Of a stretch of 23,878 nt of DNA, positions 20,093-23,878 are shown piece by piece. Each line of letters begins with the position of its first letter. The first letter of the stretch is position 1. Below the pieces are notes generated by a model that saw only the letters and a list, made by a program, of their open reading frames with translations, was not told the origin of the DNA and ran no database searches. This DNA is from a virus, in IMG/VR virus record IMGVR_UViG_3300046810_000208, positions 1 through 23,878 of that record. One strand, given 5' to 3'. A program made the position numbers and the translations under genes.

Positions 20093-20499
20093 GTCATCAA
20101 GTCATCCGGCGTTTGTACGAACAACGCCTTGCTGCGTGGGCAGGGGAGCGCGATTTGCGCGTAGCGTTCGAGAGCGTTGAGTTCGAGCCCTCGAACAATG
20201 AGACCTACATCAGAGCCTTCACCCTTCCAGCAGGGACCGACACCCAGACGCTGGAAGGCACAGACCGGGTTTACACCGGCGTCTTCCAGATCAGCATCGT
20301 GTCACCGGCCGGCAACGGCACCGGCGATGCGGAAGGGCTCGTCGATGAACTCGACGGTCTCTTCCCGGCCTTCCTGCGACTGCAGCAGGGCGAGATCGAG
20401 GTGATGGTGCTGACGCCTATTGAACCCGGGCCCGCCATCGTCGACGACACCACGCTTACCGTATCGGCTTCGTTTCAATACCGGGCCGACCGCGCATAA
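20089..20499 (+). CDS. Tail terminator, DUF4128-like
   Basis: This 136-residue protein has the order of lambda gpU-like terminators: an N-terminal helix (RRLYEQRLAAWAGERDLRVA), a strand pair with YIRAFTLPAG and YTGVFQISIVSPAG, a helix (GLVDELDGLFPAFLRL) and a final beta strand (LTVSASFQYRADRA). DUF4128 proteins occupy this place and cap the tail tube at its head-proximal end. It is coupled by ATGA and is followed by 71 bp with a hairpin before the tail tube gene. Confidence 0.82.
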   Translation: MSHQVIRRLYEQRLAAWAGERDLRVAFESVEFEPSNNETYIRAFTLPAGTDTQTLEGTDRVYTGVFQISIVSPAGNGTGDAEGLVDELDGLFPAFLRLQQGEIEVMVLTPIEPGPAIVDDTTLTVSASFQYRADRA

Positions 20500-20521
20500 C
20501 CCGCCCATTGGGCAAACCCTG

Positions 20522-20542
20522 AACCCCGCCAAGTGCGGGGTT
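20522..20542 (+). other. Hairpin before the tail tube gene
   Basis: AACCCCGC (20522-20529) and GCGGGGTT (20535-20542) form a perfect 8-bp stem with loop CAAGT, followed by ATTCATTT. The T-tract is broken, so it would be at best a weak terminator. It may protect the 5' end of the abundant tail tube message. Confidence 0.6.
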
Positions 20543-20570
20543 ATTCATTTCTGCGAAGAGGAAAAAACCC

Positions 20571-21233
20571 ATGGGCTACAAACTCCCGAACGGCGCCACC
20601 ATCCAGCACGGGGCGACATACGCTACCGAACTGGCTTTCGCCACCATCTCCAATGCTTCCGAAGCGGTGGCGACCGTTGTCGGCGGCACTCTGTCGGCAG
20701 GTGACATCGTACTGGTCACGTCGGCATGGTCGCGCCTCAACAATCGCGTGGTGCGTGTGAAGGCTGCTACAGCGACTGCGATCACCCTCGAAGCCATGGA
20801 CACCACCGATACGCAGCTCTACCCGACCGGTAGCGGTGCAGGCACCCTGAAGAAGGTGCTCTCTTGGGTTGCTGTGCCGCAAGTCGTTGATGTGGTGTAT
20901 TCCGGTGGCGACCAGAACTACACCGACGTCGTCTTTCTGGAAGACGACCAAGGCCGGCAGATCCCCACCGATAAAGCCGCATCGAGCATGGCGCTGACAA
21001 TTGCTGACGATCCTGCGCTGCCGCACAACGCCGTGCTGTCGAAGGCCGACTCCGGCAAGCAGATCCAAGCCGCACGCATGAACCTGCCGGGCAACGACAC
21101 CATCTTCTACGGCACCTACACCTCGTTTTCCAAGCAGCCGACCATCACCCGGAACAACCTGATGGCCCGGACGGTTAACTTGGCTCTGCAGGCGGAGCCT
21201 ACCCGTTACACCACCGCAGCGGCCGGGGCGTAA
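20571..21233 (+). CDS. Major tail (tube) protein
   Basis: This 220-residue protein starts at ATG 20571 behind AGAGGAAAAAACCC, a fair site. It is rich in Ala, Thr, Val and Gly with alternating strands (ASEAVATVVGGTLSAGDIVL, VVYSGGDQNY) and resembles lambda gpV-type tail tube proteins (Phage_tail_3 group). It is followed after 3 bp by the tail assembly chaperone, the conserved order in siphoviruses. The hexameric rings it forms set the tail diameter. Confidence 0.85.
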   Translation: MGYKLPNGATIQHGATYATELAFATISNASEAVATVVGGTLSAGDIVLVTSAWSRLNNRVVRVKAATATAITLEAMDTTDTQLYPTGSGAGTLKKVLSWVAVPQVVDVVYSGGDQNYTDVVFLEDDQGRQIPTDKAASSMALTIADDPALPHNAVLSKADSGKQIQAARMNLPGNDTIFYGTYTSFSKQPTITRNNLMARTVNLALQAEPTRYTTAAAGA

Positions 21234-21236
21234 CGC

Positions 21237-21626
21237 ATGGCTAAGTTCAAGATTGCCCAGGACGCAACGTTCAAGGCTGATGTCCAAATCCCACGGGTGG
21301 GCGGTACGTTCAACAAGGTGCCGTTCGAGTTCAGGTATCGGGACCGCAAGGAACTGGCGGCGCTTTTTGCTGGATGGCAGCAGTCCGCCAAGGACGATCA
21401 GCAAAGGTTCAAGGAAAAGGGTGATGACATCACTCTCGTCGACATCACTGATGCAAACATCGAGCGGCAGATTGAGCAGGTTGGCGAACTGGTGGTGGGC
21501 TGGGCTTTTGAAGACAAGTTTTCCCCGGAGAACATTCGCAAGCTTGTCGAAACGTCCGCAGGCGCCGGTGACGCCATCGTCGCCGCTTATCAGGCAGCCT
21601 TTGCGGCGGCCCGATTGGGAAACTGA
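21237..21626 (+). CDS. Tail assembly chaperone (TAC), short form
   Basis: This 129-residue protein, MAKFKIAQDATFKADVQIPR and on, has the short N-terminal beta region and helical C-terminus of the Phage_TAC_4 group, equivalent to lambda gpG. It binds the tape measure and tail tube subunits during tail assembly. Its last codons before the stop (21624-21626) form the heptamer G_GGA_AAC in the zero frame, and a GC hairpin follows. A fraction of ribosomes should shift -1 and make a longer fusion. Confidence 0.85.
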   Translation: MAKFKIAQDATFKADVQIPRVGGTFNKVPFEFRYRDRKELAALFAGWQQSAKDDQQRFKEKGDDITLVDITDANIERQIEQVGELVVGWAFEDKFSPENIRKLVETSAGAGDAIVAAYQAAFAAARLGN

Positions 21627-21660
21627 AGGAGGTGGCGCAGGCGCTTTACACGCCGGCGCC
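21617..21660 (+). promoter_or_regulatory. Programmed -1 frameshift signal
   Basis: GGGAAAC (21617-21623) is read as G_GGA_AAC, the X_XXY_YYZ pattern, just before the TGA stop. After slippage the codons GGG AAA CTG AAG GAG GTG lead into the next frame without a stop. Ten nt further is a GC stem: GGCGC (21634-21638) with GCGCC (21656-21660), and GGCG (21640-21643) with CGCC (21651-21654), loop CTTTACA, one A/G mismatch. The heptamer matches lambda G/GT (GGGAAAG) except in the last base. Confidence 0.82.
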
Positions 21661-21934
21661 GCCGCCTGACCAGTTGGCCCTGTTCGGAATCTCCTCTCTC
21701 GACCTCGATGACACTGTCGAAGTGCTTCCGGGCAACTGGCCTGCGTTCGTCGTCATGGAAGCCATGGCCACCCAATGGCGTACCGGAATGGGCGGCGCCA
21801 GTGGATTGGACTACTCCGTTGTGCCGGCCGTCATGTCGCTCGTCAACATTCCTAAGAAAACCAGAAACCAGGTGTTCCATGACCTTCGGGTGATGGAGGC
21901 CGAGGCGTTGCTCGTCATGAGCGAATCGAAATAG
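21623..21934 (+). CDS. DUF1799 frame of the tail chaperone fusion (GT-like)
   Basis: Read after the -1 shift, this frame continues the chaperone to a product of about 232 residues (21237-21623 joined to 21623-21934). The added part contains ALYTPAPPPDQLALFGISSL, the conserved NWPAFVVMEAMATQWRTGMG and MSLVNIPKKTRNQVFHDLRV, as in DUF1799. It corresponds to the T part of lambda gpGT, which recruits the tube protein. The only possible separate start, GTG 21632, has no properly spaced ribosome site because AAGGAGG runs into it, so a fusion is more likely than a separate gene. Confidence 0.8.
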   Translation: MKEVAQALYTPAPPPDQLALFGISSLDLDDTVEVLPGNWPAFVVMEAMATQWRTGMGGASGLDYSVVPAVMSLVNIPKKTRNQVFHDLRVMEAEALLVMSESK

Positions 21935-21944
21935 CGGAGCACTC

Positions 21945-23878
21945 ATGTCGGGCACAATCGCAGCACTTGGGATAGCGGTTGATTCGGGCGATGCTGCCCA
22001 AGCCGCGAGCGATCTCGACAAACTCACAGAGGCTGGAGCCAACGCCGAAAAAGCCGCTGACGGCGTCACCACCGGTTTCAAGAAGACCGCTGATGCGGCT
22101 GACAAACTGGCAGAGGCTGAGGCCCGCGCCGCGCAGGCAACCGAGGATGCGAAGGCACGGCTGCTGGAAACCGCGCAGACGTCGCTGAAGAACAGCGAGT
22201 ATTACCAGCGCCTGACTACCAGCGTGACTAGCACCGCCGGCGCGATGGATGTCAGTCGCGATTCAACGGCAAGTCTTCTCGCGCTGCAGAAGCGCATGCA
22301 GGCCGAGTCCGACGCGCTTGTCGGGACCACTCAGGATAGCGCCAAGGCTGCGAAGGATGCAGCGGCGGCCACCGGCGTACAGGCGGAGGGCTTGCAAGCA
22401 CTGCTGGGCAAGATCAGCCCGACGCTCGCCGCGCTGCAGAAACTGGACGATCAACAGGAGCTGCTGAACAAACATCGCGCCGCTGGCAACCTCGGAGAGG
22501 ACGACTACAAAACCTTTTCGGCAGATATCGACACCGCCCGCCAGAAGGTCAAAGGCCTGGGTGACGAGACATCGAAGTTCAGCCTTAACACCAAGGGCGC
22601 GCGCGAGAACGTGCTTCAGCTGGGCAACGCCCTGGCCGAGGGCAACTTCCGTGTCGCCGCTCACAACCTACTGGAAATCGGCACAAGCGCTGGCACGTCG
22701 GCTCTGCGCTTGGCTGCGATCCTTGCGCCCATCGCAGCAGTTGCCGCGGTGGTCGCCACCTTGGGCATTGCCTACTACAAAGGCAGCGAGGAGGCCGACA
22801 ACTACAACAAATCGCTAATTACCACCGGCAACGCAGCGGGGGTAAGCGCTGAACAGCTTGGAGCTCTGGCTCGGCAAGTCAGCGCAACGGTAGGCACAAC
22901 AGGCGCTGCCGCCGAAGTGCTCGCGACATTGGCAGCCAACGGCAAAATCGCGGGCGACAGCTTTGGGGCGATCACCCAGGCCGCCGTCGGCATGCAAGAG
23001 GCGACCGGAACCGCCGTCAGCGCCACCATTGCCGAGTTCGTGAAGCTCGCCGACGACCCTGTGAAGGCGTCTGCGGCCCTGAACGAGCAGTATCACTACC
23101 TCACTGCATCCGTTTACTCGCAGATCGCTGCGCTGGAAGAGCAGGGCGACCATGCCGCAGCGGTAAAGCTCGCGACTGAGCAGTACGCCGACGCAATCAA
23201 TGAGCGTACTCCCAAGATTCTTGAAAACCTGAGTATCTGGGAGCGCGGTTATCTGGCGGTGGTGAAAGCCGCTGACGGGTTGAAGAACTTGGGCCGCTCC
23301 GATATCGACACAGATATCGCCAATGCACAGCGGGATCTCGATCAGGCTCAAGCCGGCGATGTCGGCCTGTTCCAAAACAAGCAGGAGATGATCGAGTACT
23401 ACACGGACAAGCTGACCTTCCTGAAGGACACTAAGGCTGCCAACGCTGACATCGCGAAATACGATGCCGAGCAGGCCAAGGCACAGCAAGACTCGATCAG
23501 TGCCATGGGCAAGATCGATGCGCTGACGAAATCGTCCTGGACCAACGAACAAAAGCGCACTGAGGCGGTAAAGGAATACAAGAAGTGGCTGGATGACATC
23601 CGGAAGACCGATCCCAATGACACCCGGCTCAACCAAGCGACGGTCGACAAAAACCTCGCCAATATCAACGACAAGTTCAAAGACCCGAAAGGCCCGGCAA
23701 ACCAGCTGAACCTGACCGGGTACAATGACGCGCAGAACAATCTCAAGTCGATCACCGGGTACTACCAGAACCTCGAAAAGGAACTGGATTCCGCTCAAAA
23801 GGCCGGGCTGGTCTCGGCGGAGTCGTACAGCAGCCAGCGCGTCGCGATCGTTGAGCAGGAGAAGGGCGACCTCACCGC
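21945..23878 (+). CDS. Tail tape measure protein, partial
   Basis: The frame opens at ATG 21945 (MSGTIAALGIAVDSGDAAQA) with GGAG 5 nt upstream and runs open for 644 codons to the right edge. The first 240 residues are Ala/Asp/Lys-rich coiled coil. A hydrophobic segment follows at about 251-276 (ALRLAAILAPIAAVAAVVAT), and then a region rich in Ala, Gln and Lys. The block GKISPTLAALQKLDDQQELL is typical of lambda-type tape measures (TMP_2). It sets tail length and is ejected with the DNA. Long antisense frames over this gene are codon shadows. Confidence 0.92.
   Translation, partial: MSGTIAALGIAVDSGDAAQAASDLDKLTEAGANAEKAADGVTTGFKKTADAADKLAEAEARAAQATEDAKARLLETAQTSLKNSEYYQRLTTSVTSTAGAMDVSRDSTASLLALQKRMQAESDALVGTTQDSAKAAKDAAAATGVQAEGLQALLGKISPTLAALQKLDDQQELLNKHRAAGNLGEDDYKTFSADIDTARQKVKGLGDETSKFSLNTKGARENVLQLGNALAEGNFRVAAHNLLEIGTSAGTSALRLAAILAPIAAVAAVVATLGIAYYKGSEEADNYNKSLITTGNAAGVSAEQLGALARQVSATVGTTGAAAEVLATLAANGKIAGDSFGAITQAAVGMQEATGTAVSATIAEFVKLADDPVKASAALNEQYHYLTASVYSQIAALEEQGDHAAAVKLATEQYADAINERTPKILENLSIWERGYLAVVKAADGLKNLGRSDIDTDIANAQRDLDQAQAGDVGLFQNKQEMIEYYTDKLTFLKDTKAANADIAKYDAEQAKAQQDSISAMGKIDALTKSSWTNEQKRTEAVKEYKKWLDDIRKTDPNDTRLNQATVDKNLANINDKFKDPKGPANQLNLTGYNDAQNNLKSITGYYQNLEKELDSAQKAGLVSAESYSSQRVAIVEQEKGDLT

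Noticed and set aside
21632-21934. DUF1799 gene as an independent reading unit from GTG 21632
   Set aside because: The Shine-Dalgarno-like AAGGAGG abuts the GTG without spacing, while the frameshift signal gives a complete explanation.
1-23878. tRNA genes, insertion sequences or attachment sites
   Set aside because: No cloverleaf with conserved arms, no transposase or terminal inverted repeats, and no integrase with an adjacent tRNA end were seen by eye; a weak attachment site cannot be excluded without a host comparison.

Overview
The window is a contiguous stretch of a temperate, long-tailed (lambda-like, siphovirus-type) phage or prophage, almost certainly of a Pseudomonas. Evidence for this is the GC-rich codon use, the gene order (repressor, cro, replication, nin-like genes, late control, lysis, packaging, head, tail) and product families usual in Pseudomonas prophages: DUF2280 small terminase, DUF4055 portal, Mu-F-like minor head protein, DnaT-like connector, DUF4128 tail terminator and a tail chaperone/DUF1799 pair. 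No integrase, attachment site, endolysin or tail tip lies inside the window, and both ends cut through genes, so a free phage cannot be told from an integrated one.

Layout. 1-1804, minus strand: a self-cleaving CI-type repressor followed by a two-gene module (nucleotidyltransferase-like protein plus an unrecognised partner that runs off the left edge), in the position that rexA-rexB hold in lambda. 1805-1906: divergent pRM/pR control region with a cluster of GTGCA half-sites. 1907-7210, plus strand: Cro-like protein, YdaT/CII-position protein, O-like replication initiator carrying 19-bp-spaced iterons inside its gene, DnaC-like helicase loader, small early proteins, NinB-like and NinG proteins, and a protein in the Q position. 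One small gene (2125-2331) runs antisense. 7211-7350: a perfect 16-bp hairpin, a candidate pR' late promoter and a tR'-like terminator.

7349-9145 is an accessory (moron) island bracketed by intrinsic terminators: a secreted cysteine-repeat protein (minus strand), a Mu Com-like zinc protein, and directly behind it a tandem B-lectin protein built like the LlpA/L-pyocin bacteriocins, standing where Mu has mom. 9170-9855: two holin-like membrane proteins without an endolysin. 9914-11181: a small protein, an HslV/proteasome-like Ntn hydrolase and an HExxH metallopeptidase. 11213-20499: terminase, portal, minor head, scaffold, major capsid, connectors and tail completion proteins, interrupted by two minus-strand morons (15485-16084, with its own promoter and palindromic operator; 18757-19047). 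20571-23878: tail tube, tail chaperone with a -1 frameshift signal into a DUF1799 frame, and the start of the tape measure.

In the inferred working order, CI and the module behind it are made in the lysogen. After repressor cleavage pR drives replication and late-control genes. Late transcription then reads through the terminators at 7324-7350 and 9118-9145 into lysis, packaging and morphogenesis. The best candidates for undescribed biology are the module behind cI, the Com-lectin pair and the interlocked antisense morons.
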